DNA of 64,000 nucleotides. It comes from DASUXA01 sp036378155 (GTDB lineage: Bacteria; Actinomycetota; Actinomycetes; Mycobacteriales; Micromonosporaceae). This document shows positions 7,714-16,816 of this stretch, piece after piece. A program made the translations under genes and the position numbers. A model generated the notes under the pieces. The model was not told where the DNA came from, made no database searches, and worked only from the letters and a program-made list of their open reading frames with translations. The stretch covers positions 35,831-99,830 of the forward strand of contig DASUXA010000080.1 of the NCBI GenBank assembly GCA_036378155.1, given 5' to 3'. Within the stretch, counting starts at the first letter, position 1; each line of letters begins with the position of its first letter.

Positions 7714-7877
7714 GTACGACTCGGGTGCCGCGCTCGGGCGGGTGGATCGCTTGATCTCTACCACCGTGGTGATGTGCGTACCTCACTGCCGTGGTACAGG
7801 TCCGAAGGCATACCCGAGGTGGCCGAGACGATGAGTCGCCCCGTGCTCGCAGCCTCAGGCACCGCCTGTCACGCGCA

Positions 7878-7899
7878 GTTCATCCGGCGTTCACGCGCG
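7878..7899 (+). promoter_or_regulatory. PHO-box-like direct repeat upstream of pstS
   Basis: Two adjoining 11-base units, GTTCATCCGGC (7878-7888) and GTTCACGCGCG (7889-7899), match the PhoP-binding direct-repeat pattern of streptomycetes. A weaker third unit, TGTCACGCGCA (7867-7877), precedes them. They end just upstream of the expected -35 position of the pstS promoter, as for an activator site. Confidence 0.75.
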
Positions 7900-7926
7900 A
7901 CCCGGATCGCGGCTACCTCGAGCTCC

Positions 7927-7932
7927 TAACGT
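7927..7932 (+). promoter_or_regulatory. Candidate -10 element of the pst operon
   Basis: TAACGT lies 27 bases after the PHO-box end, giving a predicted transcription start near 7939 and a leader of about 68 bases. The rest of the 7714-8006 gap holds only a small CCACCGTGG palindrome and the PHO box. Confidence 0.5.
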
Positions 7933-8006
7933 CCCGGTCATTGGGTGCGTACCGACTCTGCCGCCGGACGGCCGGCGGCCGGTACCCCTGCCCGAAGGGA
8001 CGGCTC

Positions 8007-9107
8007 GTGAACCTCAAGCGGCACGGAATGGTGGTTGGCGTCGCGGTCGCCGCGTCGCTGGCGCTCGCCGCGTGCGGATCGGACAACAACCCGCCGGTCG
8101 CCGCGGGCGCGACCGGCGGTGCCGGCATCGACTGCGTCGGCGGGTCGCTGACCGCGCAGGGCTCGACGGCGCAACTGAACGCGATGAACCAGTGGATCAA
8201 GGACTACCAGTCCCGCTGCTCCGGTGCGCAGATCAACTACCAGGGCACCGGCTCGGGCGCGGGGCAGCAGGCCTTCATCGGCGGTACCGCCGACTTCGCC
8301 GGTTCCGACTCCCCTGTCAAAGACGCCGACCTGCCCAGGGCGAACGCGCGCTGCGCGGGCGGGCAGGCGATCCACCTGCCCATGGTGGTGGGCCCGATCG
8401 CCGTGGTCACCAACGTCGACGGCGCCAAGGATCTGCGGTTCAAGCCCGCCACCCTCGCGAAGATCTTCTCCGGGAAGATCACCAAGTGGGACGACCCGGC
8501 GATCAAGGCGGACAACCCGGACGCCGCCCTGCCGTCGACCCCGATCCTCGCCGTACACCGCGCCGAGGCGTCGGGCACCACCGACAACTTCACGAAATAC
8601 CTCGCCGCTGCCGCGCCGAACGACTGGACGTACGGCCACGACACCGCGTGGAAGGCGCCCGGCGGCCAGGCTGAAAAGGGCAGCGACGGGGTCAGCGCGG
8701 CGGTGTCGAAGACCACCGGCTCGATCGGCTACGTCGAGTGGTCGTTCGCGCAGGTCGACAACCTCAACGTGGCGAAGATCCACAACGGTGCCGGGGAGTA
8801 CGCGGCGCTGAGCGGCGACTCGGCGGGCAAGACCATCGCCAGCGCGAAGCGGACCGGTACCGGCGACGACCTGAAGCTGTCGATCGACTACACCACCAAG
8901 GCGCCCGGCGCGTACCCGATCGTGCTGGTCACGTACGAGATCGTCTGCTCGAAGGGCAACGACGCCGGCAAGCTGCCGCTGCTGAAGTCGTTCCTCACGT
9001 ACGCCTCGAGTGCGGCGGGGCAGCAGGCGGTGACCAGGTTCGGGTACGCCCCGCTGCCGGACACCGTCCGGACCACGGTCGCGTCGACCGTGTCCAGCCT
9101 CGGCTGA
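8007..9107 (+). CDS. pstS: Phosphate ABC transporter substrate-binding lipoprotein
   Basis: 366 residues with a lipoprotein signal peptide whose lipobox is LALAAC (Cys about residue 23). The mature protein has the PstS pattern: LTAQGSTAQ, INYQGTGSGAGQQAFIGG and FAGSDSPVKD near the N-terminus, and HRAEASGTTDNFTKYL later, residues that contact phosphate in characterised PstS. It captures phosphate outside the membrane for PstCAB. The GTG at 8007 has GAAGGGA upstream; reading from further upstream would remove the N-terminal signal peptide position. First gene of pstSCAB, under the PHO box. Confidence 0.96.
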   Translation: MNLKRHGMVVGVAVAASLALAACGSDNNPPVAAGATGGAGIDCVGGSLTAQGSTAQLNAMNQWIKDYQSRCSGAQINYQGTGSGAGQQAFIGGTADFAGSDSPVKDADLPRANARCAGGQAIHLPMVVGPIAVVTNVDGAKDLRFKPATLAKIFSGKITKWDDPAIKADNPDAALPSTPILAVHRAEASGTTDNFTKYLAAAAPNDWTYGHDTAWKAPGGQAEKGSDGVSAAVSKTTGSIGYVEWSFAQVDNLNVAKIHNGAGEYAALSGDSAGKTIASAKRTGTGDDLKLSIDYTTKAPGAYPIVLVTYEIVCSKGNDAGKLPLLKSFLTYASSAAGQQAVTRFGYAPLPDTVRTTVASTVSSLG

Positions 9108-9133
9108 TCCGAACCCGACGGGAGAAGCAGACG

Positions 9134-10171
9134 ATGGCCCAGGTGACGTACCCGGTCAAGGTCCGCGACGACAGAGACGACCAGGCGGTCCGCTCCGCCG
9201 CGGAGAGTCCCCCTCTCGGTGGCGGCGGCGCGCTGCCGCTGCGTCGGCGCTCCGGCGCCGAACCGGTGTTCCGTGCCCTGAGCACGGGCGCGGGGATGAC
9301 CGTACTGGCGATCATCGTCGCGATCGCGCTCTTCCTGGTCGTCCAGGCGGTCCCGGCGCTGCGCGCCGACCGCGCGAACTTCTTCACCGAGCGGGTCTGG
9401 TACCCGAACGACCCGACCGCGCCCCGGTTCGGCATCGCGGCGCTGGCCGTGGGCACTCTGCTGACCTCGACGGTGGCGCTGCTGATGGCGGTACCGGTGG
9501 CGTTGGGCATCGCCTTGTGCCTGTCGCACTACGCGCCCCGCCGGCTGGCGGGCGCCTTGGCGTTCGTGGTCGACCTGCTGGCGGCGGTACCCAGCATCGT
9601 GTTCGGGCTGTGGGGTCGCGACTACCTGGTCGGACCGGTACGGGACCTGTCCGCGTGGCTGCACGCCCACCTCGGCTCGCTGCCGATCTTCGGCAGCGGA
9701 GGTCCGTACGGCAAGTCGGTGCTGCTCGGCTCGATCGTGCTGGCGATCATGGTGTTGCCGATCGTCACGGCGCTGTCCCGCGAGGTGTTCGTACAGACCC
9801 CGGCGACGAGTCGGGAAGCCGCTCTGGCGCTCGGCGCGACCAGGTGGGAGATGGTGCGCACAGCGGTCCTGCCGTACGCCCGACCCGGTGTGCTCGCCGC
9901 GATCATGTTGGGACTGGGTCGGGCGCTGGGCGAGACCATCGCCCTGGCGCTGGTCCTCGGCAACACCTTCACCATCTCGGCGGATCTGATCGGCAACGGC
10001 GGCAACTCGATCGCCGCGAACATCGCCAACCAGTTCGGCGAGGCGAACGCGACCGGGCGCAGCGCGCTGATCGCGTCCGGGCTGGTGCTGTTCGCGATCA
10101 CGTTGGCGGTCAACGTGACGGCACGGATCGTCGTGTACCGCCGCCGCGAGTTCGTCGGGAGCGCGGGATGA
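9134..10171 (+). CDS. pstC: Phosphate ABC transporter permease PstC
   Basis: 345 residues with a charged N-terminal tail (about 45 residues) and six predicted membrane helices. The ABC permease EAA loop reads REAALALGATRWEMVRTAVLP (residues about 233-253), the contact site for PstB. A family hallmark, SIVFGLWG, sits in the middle. The protein pairs with PstA to form the phosphate channel. ATG at 9134 has GGGAG upstream, 26 bases after pstS. Confidence 0.95.
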   Translation: MAQVTYPVKVRDDRDDQAVRSAAESPPLGGGGALPLRRRSGAEPVFRALSTGAGMTVLAIIVAIALFLVVQAVPALRADRANFFTERVWYPNDPTAPRFGIAALAVGTLLTSTVALLMAVPVALGIALCLSHYAPRRLAGALAFVVDLLAAVPSIVFGLWGRDYLVGPVRDLSAWLHAHLGSLPIFGSGGPYGKSVLLGSIVLAIMVLPIVTALSREVFVQTPATSREAALALGATRWEMVRTAVLPYARPGVLAAIMLGLGRALGETIALALVLGNTFTISADLIGNGGNSIAANIANQFGEANATGRSALIASGLVLFAITLAVNVTARIVVYRRREFVGSAG

Positions 10172-11247
10172 CCACGGTGACCGGAACCGTCGTCCCTCGG
10201 CGGGACCTGCGCCCCCGGCGGCTGCCGTCCTGGTCGCCGGCGCTGGTCGCGGCGCTCGCCGCCACGGTCGCGGTGCTCGCGGTACGCCTCGGCGGGCTGC
10301 TCGGCGGCGGCTGGGCGCTCACCACGGTCGTCGCCGTGGCGCTGTTCCTGACCGGGCTGGGTACCGCCTCGCGCCTCGTGGAGGGTGCCCGCTCCGCCCG
10401 CGACCGGGTCGCCACGGCGCTGGTGTACTCGGCGTTCACGCTTGCCCTGCTGCCGCTGGTGTCTGTGGCGGCGACCCTGGTCGCCAGGGGCGTGTCCCGG
10501 TTGGACGGCACGTTCTTCAGCCACTCGATGCGCAACATCACGGCGTTCGACAGCGCCGGCGGCGCGTACCACGCGATCGTGGGCACCGTCGAGCAGGTCG
10601 GTATCGCGGTGATGATCACCGTACCGCTGGGTGTCGCCGCCGCCGTCTATGTCGTCGAGTACGGCCGGGGCGGGCTGGCGAGGGCGATCCAGTTCGTGGT
10701 GGACGTGATGACCGGCGTGCCGTCCATCGTGGCGGGACTGTTCGTCCTCGCGTTCTGGGTGCTCGTCGTCACCCCGGTGATCAACGACGGTCGCCCCGGG
10801 TACTCCGGGTTCGCCGCCGCGCTCGCGCTGTCCGTGCTCATGCTGCCTACGGTCACCCGGTCCACCGAGGAGATGCTGCGGCTGGTACCGGCGACGCTGC
10901 GCGAGGGCGCGTACGCGCTCGGGATCGCGAAGTGGAAGACGGTCGCGCGGGTGGTCCTGCCCGCCGCGCGGGGCGGCATCGTCACCGGGGTGATGCTGGC
11001 GATCGCCCGCGCGGCCGGAGAAACCGCGCCGGTACTGCTGGTCGCCGGCGGCAATCCGGCGATCAACTTCAATCCCTTCCGGGACAGTCAGGCGTCGCTG
11101 TCGCTGTTCATCTACGACCAGGCGGGACTTGCCTCGAAGTACGGCCCGCCGCGCGCTTGGACCGCCGCGTTGACCCTGGTCGCGCTGGTCCTCGCGCTGA
11201 CCGTCGCGGCGAAACTGCTGTCCCGCCGCACCAGGCTGCCCCGATGA
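10168..11247 (+). CDS. pstA: Phosphate ABC transporter permease PstA
   Basis: 359 residues. The N-terminal third has extra hydrophobic segments before the canonical six-helix permease domain, which contains TGVPSIVAGLF and the EAA loop REGAYALGIAKWKTVARVVLP. It partners PstC in the membrane. The ATG overlaps the pstC stop (ATGA), so translation is coupled. Confidence 0.95.
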   Translation: MTTVTGTVVPRRDLRPRRLPSWSPALVAALAATVAVLAVRLGGLLGGGWALTTVVAVALFLTGLGTASRLVEGARSARDRVATALVYSAFTLALLPLVSVAATLVARGVSRLDGTFFSHSMRNITAFDSAGGAYHAIVGTVEQVGIAVMITVPLGVAAAVYVVEYGRGGLARAIQFVVDVMTGVPSIVAGLFVLAFWVLVVTPVINDGRPGYSGFAAALALSVLMLPTVTRSTEEMLRLVPATLREGAYALGIAKWKTVARVVLPAARGGIVTGVMLAIARAAGETAPVLLVAGGNPAINFNPFRDSQASLSLFIYDQAGLASKYGPPRAWTAALTLVALVLALTVAAKLLSRRTRLPR

Positions 11248-11264
11248 CAGGTGAGGAACCGACC

Positions 11265-12041
11265 ATGGCGAAACGGATCGACGCGTTCGGCGTCTCGGCG
11301 TTCTACGGCTCGTTCAAGGCGATCGACTCGATCAGCATGACGATCGAGCCGAAGACGGTGACCGCCCTGATCGGCCCGTCCGGCTGCGGCAAGTCGACGT
11401 TCCTGCGCACCATCAACCGGATGCACGAGGTGGTGCCGGGCGCGCGGGTCGAGGGTCGGCTGACCGTCGACGAGCAGAACATCTATGACCGGGATGTCGA
11501 CGTCACCGCGGTACGCCGGATGATCGGCATGGTGTTCCAGCGTCCGAACCCGTTCCCGACGATGTCGGTGTACGACAACGTGGTCGCCGGGTTGCGGCTC
11601 GCCGGGGTGCGCGGCAGGTCGACCCTGGACGACGCGTGCGAGCGGGCGCTGCGCCGGGCGAATCTGTGGACCGAGGTGAGTACCCGGCTGAACCGGCCGG
11701 GCGGCAGCCTGTCCGGTGGGCAGCAGCAGCGGCTGTGCATCGCCCGCGCGATCGCGGTCGAGCCGGAGGTGCTGCTGATGGACGAGCCGTGTTCCGCGCT
11801 CGACCCGATCTCCACGCGCGCCGTCGAGGACCTGATCGGCGAGCTGCGCGGCGACTACACGATCGTCATCGTGACGCACAACATGCAGCAGGCGGCGCGG
11901 GTGTCGGACCGGACCGCGTTCTTCGCGATCGACTCGACCGGGGAGCCGGGTCGGCTCGTCGAGTACGACGAGACCAGCCGGATCTTTTCCAGTCCGAGGG
12001 TGAAGAAGACCGAGGACTACATCGCCGGCAGGTTCGGCTGA
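11265..12041 (+). CDS. pstB: Phosphate ABC transporter ATP-binding protein PstB
   Basis: 258 residues. Walker A GPSGCGKST is at 37-45; the Q-loop MVFQRPNPFPTMSVYDNV, signature LSGGQQQR, Walker B VLLMDEPCSALDP and H-loop THNM are all intact. It powers PstCA by ATP hydrolysis on the cytosolic face. The ATG at 11265 follows GGTGAGGA; an upstream in-frame ATG at 11244 overlaps the pstA stop and is less likely. No phoU follows; the operon ends here and meets the NUDIX gene convergently. Confidence 0.95.
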   Translation: MAKRIDAFGVSAFYGSFKAIDSISMTIEPKTVTALIGPSGCGKSTFLRTINRMHEVVPGARVEGRLTVDEQNIYDRDVDVTAVRRMIGMVFQRPNPFPTMSVYDNVVAGLRLAGVRGRSTLDDACERALRRANLWTEVSTRLNRPGGSLSGGQQQRLCIARAIAVEPEVLLMDEPCSALDPISTRAVEDLIGELRGDYTIVIVTHNMQQAARVSDRTAFFAIDSTGEPGRLVEYDETSRIFSSPRVKKTEDYIAGRFG

Positions 12042-12091
12042 CCGACGCCCGGGCGCTGCCTCGCGACGTCCGCCGACCGGCGCGCGGGGCG

Positions 12092-12934
12092 CTACCGCGC
12101 CACGTCGACGGGCTCGCGGGGATCGCCGCCGGGCAGGTCGATGACCAGGTGTCCGGTGGCGAGGTCGACGCGCGGCATGACCACGGTACGGGCGTCCCGC
12201 CGGGCGCCCATCGCGGCGTCGATCGACCGGTACCGGGACAGCTCGACCAGGGTGATCCGGGTCGGCGGCAGCATCGGCAGTTCGCCTGCCCGGTCGGGGC
12301 ACAGCCACGCGGCGTGGTCCGCTTCGTCGCCGACGCGCCGGGTGTGTTGACCTTCCGGCAGCCGAGCCAGGAAGAACCAGGTGTCGTACCGGCGCGGCTC
12401 GAACTCGGGAGTGAGCCAGCGCCCCCACGGGGCGAGCAGGTCGGCGCGCAGCGTCAGCCCACGTTCACTGAGTACCTCGGCGAAGTTGGTCTCGTGAGCG
12501 GCCAGGGCGGCTCTGGTCGTCTCCCACTCGGCGGTGGACACGTCGCGGACCACGGTCGCCTCGTCCGGTCCGGCGAGCAGTACGCCGGACTCCTCGAACA
12601 CCTCGCGTACGGCGGCGCAGACGACCGCCTGCGCCTCGGCGGGCGGTACGCCCAGCCGCTCGCCCCAGATCTCCGGGCTGGGACCGGTCCAGCGCAGCGC
12701 GGCGCCCTCGTCGCGGGGGTCCACGCCACCGCCCGGGAAGGCGTACATCCCGGCGGCGAACGCCATGGTCGCGGCGCGCCGGATCGCGTACACCTCGAAC
12801 GACTCGGCGGTCGTTCCCGCCTCGCGCAGCAGGAGCACGGTGGCGGCACGGCGCGGGGCGGCGGGGGCGCCGCCCTGGGTGTAGAACCGCCTCGCGTGCT
12901 CGACCAGCGCCGCCGGCAGCTCAGTCGTCAACAT
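12092..12934 (-). CDS. NUDIX hydrolase
   Basis: 280 residues. A NUDIX domain is visible with GMYAFPGGGVDP and then, after an insertion of about 35 residues, the core REVFEESGVLL, which gives the metal-binding glutamates of the Nudix box. Long NUDIX proteins of this type hydrolyse nucleoside-diphosphate-linked substrates such as CoA or ADP-sugars; the substrate here is unknown. The ATG at 12934 lies inside the last 14 bases of the thiolase gene, so it is probably coupled to it. Confidence 0.85.
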   Translation of the reverse strand: MLTTELPAALVEHARRFYTQGGAPAAPRRAATVLLLREAGTTAESFEVYAIRRAATMAFAAGMYAFPGGGVDPRDEGAALRWTGPSPEIWGERLGVPPAEAQAVVCAAVREVFEESGVLLAGPDEATVVRDVSTAEWETTRAALAAHETNFAEVLSERGLTLRADLLAPWGRWLTPEFEPRRYDTWFFLARLPEGQHTRRVGDEADHAAWLCPDRAGELPMLPPTRITLVELSRYRSIDAAMGARRDARTVVMPRVDLATGHLVIDLPGGDPREPVDVAR

Positions 12935-14093
12935 GCAGCACCATCGCCATGCCCTGACCGACTCCGATGCACGCCGCGGCGACTCCGTACCCACCACCGC
13001 GACGGTGCAGTTCGCGGCAGGTGTCGACGATGACGCGCGGCGCCGACGCGCCGAGCGGGTGGCCGATGGCGATCGCGCCGCCGTTCGGGTTGACCAGCTC
13101 CCGAGGGATCTCGGGCAGTTCGTGCAGGCAGGACAGCACCATCGCGGCGAACGCCTCGTTGATCTCCCACACCGCGATGTCCTCGAACGACAACCCGGCG
13201 CGGGTAAGCACCTTGCGGACGGCGCCGACCGGCGCGATGGAGAACAACTCGGGCGAGACCGCGACCGTGGCCGAGGCGACCACGCGACCGAGCGGTACCG
13301 CCTCCAGCACCTGCACCATCGTCGGCGATCCGACCAGCGTGGCGATCGCGCCGTCGTTGATGGGCGACGAGTTGCCGGCGGTGACCGTACCGTTCTTCGT
13401 GAACGCCGGCTTCAACGCCGCCAACTTCTCCAGCGAGGTGTCCGGTCGGATCGACTCGTCCCGGCTGATGCCGTCCAGCTTGACGATGTAGTCGTCGTGC
13501 AGCCCCGCGTCCCAGGCGGCCGCGGCGAGGTGGTGTGAGCGCAGCGCCCAGTCGTCCTGCTCGTTGCGGTCGATCCCGAGGTCGTGCGCCACCGCCTCGG
13601 CGCACGCGCCGAGCGACCGGGTCCACCGGTCCGGGAACTTCGGGTTGACCATCCGCCAGCCGACCTGGGTGGGCCACAGTTGCGCCTGGGCGGGGTACGG
13701 CACGTCCGGCTTGGGCAGGACGAACGGCGCACGGGTCATGCTCTCCACGCCGCCGGCGATCATCAGTTCCGCGTCCCCGGCCCGGATAGCGCGCGCGGCC
13801 TGCACGATCGCCTCGCCGCCGGAGGCGCACAGCCGGTTCACGGTCACGCCGGGTACATGCTCGGGGAGCCCCGCCAGCAGGGCAGCCATCCGCGCGACGT
13901 TGCGGTTGTCCTCGCCCGCGCCGTTGGTGTCGCCGAGGATCACGTCGTCGATCGCGGCCGGGTCGAGGCTCGGGATGCGTCGCACCAGTTCGGCGATGGG
14001 CAGGGCAGCCAGGTCGTCGGTACGGATGCCGGCGAGTCCGCCGCGGTGGCGACCGAACGGCGTCCGTGCGGCGTCAATCAGGTACGCGTCCAC
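12921..14093 (-). CDS. Acetyl-CoA acetyltransferase (thiolase)
   Basis: 390 residues, the usual thiolase length. The acyl-accepting nucleophile is Cys89 in NRLCASGGEA; the other catalytic motifs are NEAFA, GHPLGASAPR (His) and CIGVGQG (second Cys). It condenses or cleaves acetyl-CoA/3-ketoacyl-CoA in the cytosol, in beta-oxidation or acetoacetyl-CoA formation. The GTG at 14093 lies six bases after TACCCT, so a leaderless transcript is predicted. It is followed by an overlapping NUDIX gene whose product might act on CoA derivatives; that link is inferred. Confidence 0.93.
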   Translation of the reverse strand: MDAYLIDAARTPFGRHRGGLAGIRTDDLAALPIAELVRRIPSLDPAAIDDVILGDTNGAGEDNRNVARMAALLAGLPEHVPGVTVNRLCASGGEAIVQAARAIRAGDAELMIAGGVESMTRAPFVLPKPDVPYPAQAQLWPTQVGWRMVNPKFPDRWTRSLGACAEAVAHDLGIDRNEQDDWALRSHHLAAAAWDAGLHDDYIVKLDGISRDESIRPDTSLEKLAALKPAFTKNGTVTAGNSSPINDGAIATLVGSPTMVQVLEAVPLGRVVASATVAVSPELFSIAPVGAVRKVLTRAGLSFEDIAVWEINEAFAAMVLSCLHELPEIPRELVNPNGGAIAIGHPLGASAPRVIVDTCRELHRRGGGYGVAAACIGVGQGMAMVLHVDD

Positions 14094-14140
14094 GCTCCGA
14101 GGGTACGTGCTGGTCGCGGCGGGCTCACCTGCCGCCTTCG

Positions 14141-15139
14141 TCACGTGAACAGCGGGTGGATCACCAGGTAGGAGAGCGCCGCGACCAGGGCGGCGGCGGG
14201 CAGGGTCAGGACCCAGGCGAGCACGATGTTGCCGGCGACGCCCCAGCGCACCGCGGACAGCCGCTTGGTCGCGCCGACCCCCATGATCGCCGAGGTGATC
14301 GTATGGGTGGTCGAGATCGGCAGTCCGAACTGCGCCGCCGCGTACAGCACGGCGGACGCGCTTGCCTCGGCGGAGAAGCCCTGCGGCGGCCCCAGGTGGA
14401 TGACGCGACGCCCGAGGGTACGGATGATCCGCCAGCCGCCGCTGTAGGTGCCCAGCGCGATCACCGCCGCGGTCAGGAAGTACACCCAGGTCGGGATCTT
14501 GTTGCCCTGGTGGTACCCGCCCACGGTCAGCGCCAGCACGACGATGCCCATGGTCTTCGCGGCGTCCTGCATGCCGTGCCCGACCGACATGGCGAACGCC
14601 GAGACGGTCTGCGCGTGCCGGAAACCCCGGTTCAGGCTGCCCGGATTGAGTTTCCGGAAGCCCCACAGCACGCCGAGCATCACCAGGTACCCGAGGATCA
14701 GACCGACGACCGGCGACACCACCATCGGGATGACGACCTTCTGCCAGATGCCCTGCCATTCGACGATTCCGCCGTAAGCGAGCGTGGCACCGACCAGACC
14801 GCCGATGAGCGCGTGCGACGACGACGACGGGATACCGAAGTACCAGGTGATGAGGTTCCACGCGATCGCGCCCATGAGCGCGGCGAGGACCACGCCGAGG
14901 CTGGTCAGACCGTTGGGCAGGGTGACCACGCCCTTGCCGACGGTACTGGCGACCTTGGCGCCGAAGAACGAGCCGACGAGGTTGCCGAGGGCGGCCATGG
15001 CGAGCCCGATGCGCGGGGTGAGTGCCCGGGTGGACACCGAGGTCGCGATCGCGTTCGCCGCGTCGTGGAACCCGTTGGTGTAGTTGAACACCATCGCGAC
15101 CACGATGACCACGACGGTGGCGAGAAGTATCGCGCTCAC
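14141..15139 (-). CDS. pit: Low-affinity inorganic phosphate transporter (PiT family)
   Basis: 332 residues with about ten membrane helices. The two PiT signatures are present: FNYTNGFHDAANAIATSVST near the N-terminus and LPISTTHTITSAIMGVG near the C-terminus. It takes up phosphate with protons as a metal-phosphate complex. The GTG start is four bases after the stop of the DUF47 gene, and the pair is the standard bacterial pit operon. A PHO-box triplet upstream (15876-15908) suggests phosphate control. Confidence 0.93.
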   Translation of the reverse strand: MSAILLATVVVIVVAMVFNYTNGFHDAANAIATSVSTRALTPRIGLAMAALGNLVGSFFGAKVASTVGKGVVTLPNGLTSLGVVLAALMGAIAWNLITWYFGIPSSSSHALIGGLVGATLAYGGIVEWQGIWQKVVIPMVVSPVVGLILGYLVMLGVLWGFRKLNPGSLNRGFRHAQTVSAFAMSVGHGMQDAAKTMGIVVLALTVGGYHQGNKIPTWVYFLTAAVIALGTYSGGWRIIRTLGRRVIHLGPPQGFSAEASASAVLYAAAQFGLPISTTHTITSAIMGVGATKRLSAVRWGVAGNIVLAWVLTLPAAALVAALSYLVIHPLFT

Positions 15140-15143
15140 GAAG

Positions 15144-15770
15144 TCAGGACTCCTTGACCGCGATCGTCTCGACGGTGTTCGCGACGTGTTCGAACGCGTC
15201 GCAGGCCGCCTCCAGTTCGTCGGCGACTTCCTTCATCTTGAGCACGGTCAGCGCGTCGTACTCGCCGGAGAACATGCGGACCAGCAGCATCCGGTACGCC
15301 CGGTCGCCCTCGTTCTCCAGCCGGTTGGTCTCCACCCAGTAGTCGCGCAGGTCGCTCATGACCTTGAGCTGGGTCATCGCCGAGGCGACCAGTTTCGCCT
15401 GCTGGCCCAGCACGTCGACGATCTCGTGCATCTCCCTGGGCAGGGTGGGCAGGCTGGTCAGCCCGTACAGGTACACCAGGCTCCCGACCGCTTCCAGGTG
15501 GTCCATCACGTCGTCGAGGTTGCTGGCGAGCCGGTAGATGTCCTCGCGATCGAACGGGGTGATGAACGAGGAGTTGATCTTGTTGAACAACTCGTGGGTG
15601 ATCGCGTCGCTGTCGTGCTCGACCTCGATCAGGCGCTCGCTGATCGACTGGACGTCCGCCCCGGGCAGGGCGAGTTCGGTCAGCAGGTCGGTACCGCGCA
15701 CCAGGTTTTGCGCCGCCCGGATGAAGAACTCATAGAACGCGTTGTCACTGGGTCGCAGAGAGATACGCAC
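15144..15770 (-). CDS. DUF47 PhoU-like partner of the Pit transporter
   Basis: 208 residues, all-helical, with the DUF47/PhoU-like pattern EVEHDSDAITHELFNKINSSFITPFDREDIYRLASNLDDVMD, in which acidic residues bind metal. Such proteins are encoded next to Pit transporters and regulate them. The GTG start at 15770 is preceded by GAGGA. A TAACAT -10 element lies at 15822-15827. First gene of the pit operon. Confidence 0.92.
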   Translation of the reverse strand: MRISLRPSDNAFYEFFIRAAQNLVRGTDLLTELALPGADVQSISERLIEVEHDSDAITHELFNKINSSFITPFDREDIYRLASNLDDVMDHLEAVGSLVYLYGLTSLPTLPREMHEIVDVLGQQAKLVASAMTQLKVMSDLRDYWVETNRLENEGDRAYRMLLVRMFSGEYDALTVLKMKEVADELEAACDAFEHVANTVETIAVKES

Positions 15771-15821
15771 GGCGGGTCCTCGCCTCGCTCGGTCGGAAGG
15801 GTGGGCTGCGGGCCGGTGGGA

Positions 15822-15827
15822 ATGTTA
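15822..15827 (-). promoter_or_regulatory. Candidate -10 element of the pit operon
   Basis: TAACAT on the minus strand, about 45 bases before the DUF47 gene start once a seven-base gap to the transcription start is allowed. The PHO-box triplet begins 48 bases further upstream. Confidence 0.45.
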
Positions 15828-15875
15828 GGGGGCCGCTCATCAGGCGTTTCGCCGGCCCGCCCGAGTCTTTCTCGC

Positions 15876-15908
15876 ATTCATCGGACGTTCACCTGGTGTT
15901 CATGTTCG
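15876..15908 (+). promoter_or_regulatory. PHO-box-like triple repeat upstream of pit operon
   Basis: Three adjoining 11-base units read on the plus strand: ATTCATCGGAC (15876-15886), GTTCACCTGGT (15887-15897) and GTTCATGTTCG (15898-15908). This is the same pattern as at pstS. The units overlap the last codons and stop of ppk2 and point away from the pit operon, whose start is 106 bases away. Binding orientation relative to the gene is therefore opposite to that at pstS. Confidence 0.7.
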
Positions 15909-16816
15909 GCTTGTTCGTCTTCGGCGCGCCGCGACCCCGCCGGGGCCCCCGGCCGCGCGTCGCCGAGCAGTCGCGCCCGCTCCACCTCGACGTCGAACTC
16001 GGCCGGTGGGTACCGCAATCCGAGATCCGCCAGCGTCGCCCGGAGCAGGTGCGACACCGCCCAATTGCGGTACCACTTGTGGTCGGCGGGCACCACGAAC
16101 CAGGGTGCGACGTCGGTACCGCAGCGACTCAGCGCGTCCGCGTACGCGGTCTGGTAGTCCGACCAGTACGCGCGCTCGTCGATGTCGGCGGGGTTGTACT
16201 TCCAGTGCTTGGTCGGATCGTCCAGCCGGGCGAGCAGTCGACGGCGCTGTTCCTGGTACGAGATGTGCAGCATGATCTTGAGCAGCACGCAACCGCTGTC
16301 GACCAGTTCCCGTTCGAACTCGTTGATCCGGGCGTACCGGTGCTGCCAGACCCGCTCGGGTACCAGGTTGTGCACCCGGGCGATCAGCACGTCCTCGTAG
16401 TGCGAGCGGTTGAAGACGCCGATGTACCCCTTCTCGGGCAGCGCGCGCCGGATCCGCCACAGGAAGTCGTGCGACAACTCTTCCGGCGTCGGTGTGCCGA
16501 ACGCCACGACGCGCAGCCCCTCGGGATTCATCACACCGGCGACCTTCTTGATCGTGCCGTCCTTGCCGCCGCAGTCCATCGCCTGCAGGACCATGAGCAA
16601 CCGGCGGTCACCGGCGCCGACCTTCGCCGTCGCGTACAGCCGCTCCTGCAACGAGGCGAGGTCCTCGGCGACCGCCGCCAGATCGGCGCGCGCCCACCGC
16701 TTCGGGTGCTCGCGTACCTTCCGGTCGTCCGGCAGCCCGGGTGTCGAGCCGGCATCGATCGCGGACAGGTCCACTGGCGCGCCCGGCGGCAACCGCAGCA
16801 CGTCGCGCAGATCCAT
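15878..16816 (-). CDS. ppk2: Polyphosphate kinase 2 family protein
   Basis: 312 residues. PPK2 P-loop-kinase core: LQAMDCGGKDGTIKKV is Walker A-like (about residues 77-92), then RSHYEDVL and a lid segment DDPTKHWKYNPADIDER. PPK2 enzymes transfer phosphate between polyphosphate and nucleotides; class I members make NTP from NDP. Length and the HWKYNPAD lid fit class I, but direction of reaction cannot be read from sequence. The cluster with pit and pst supports a phosphate-storage role. Its 3' end contains part of the PHO-box triplet, which explains its QVNVR tail. Confidence 0.92.
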   Translation of the reverse strand: MDLRDVLRLPPGAPVDLSAIDAGSTPGLPDDRKVREHPKRWARADLAAVAEDLASLQERLYATAKVGAGDRRLLMVLQAMDCGGKDGTIKKVAGVMNPEGLRVVAFGTPTPEELSHDFLWRIRRALPEKGYIGVFNRSHYEDVLIARVHNLVPERVWQHRYARINEFERELVDSGCVLLKIMLHISYQEQRRRLLARLDDPTKHWKYNPADIDERAYWSDYQTAYADALSRCGTDVAPWFVVPADHKWYRNWAVSHLLRATLADLGLRYPPAEFDVEVERARLLGDARPGAPAGSRRAEDEQAEHEHQVNVR

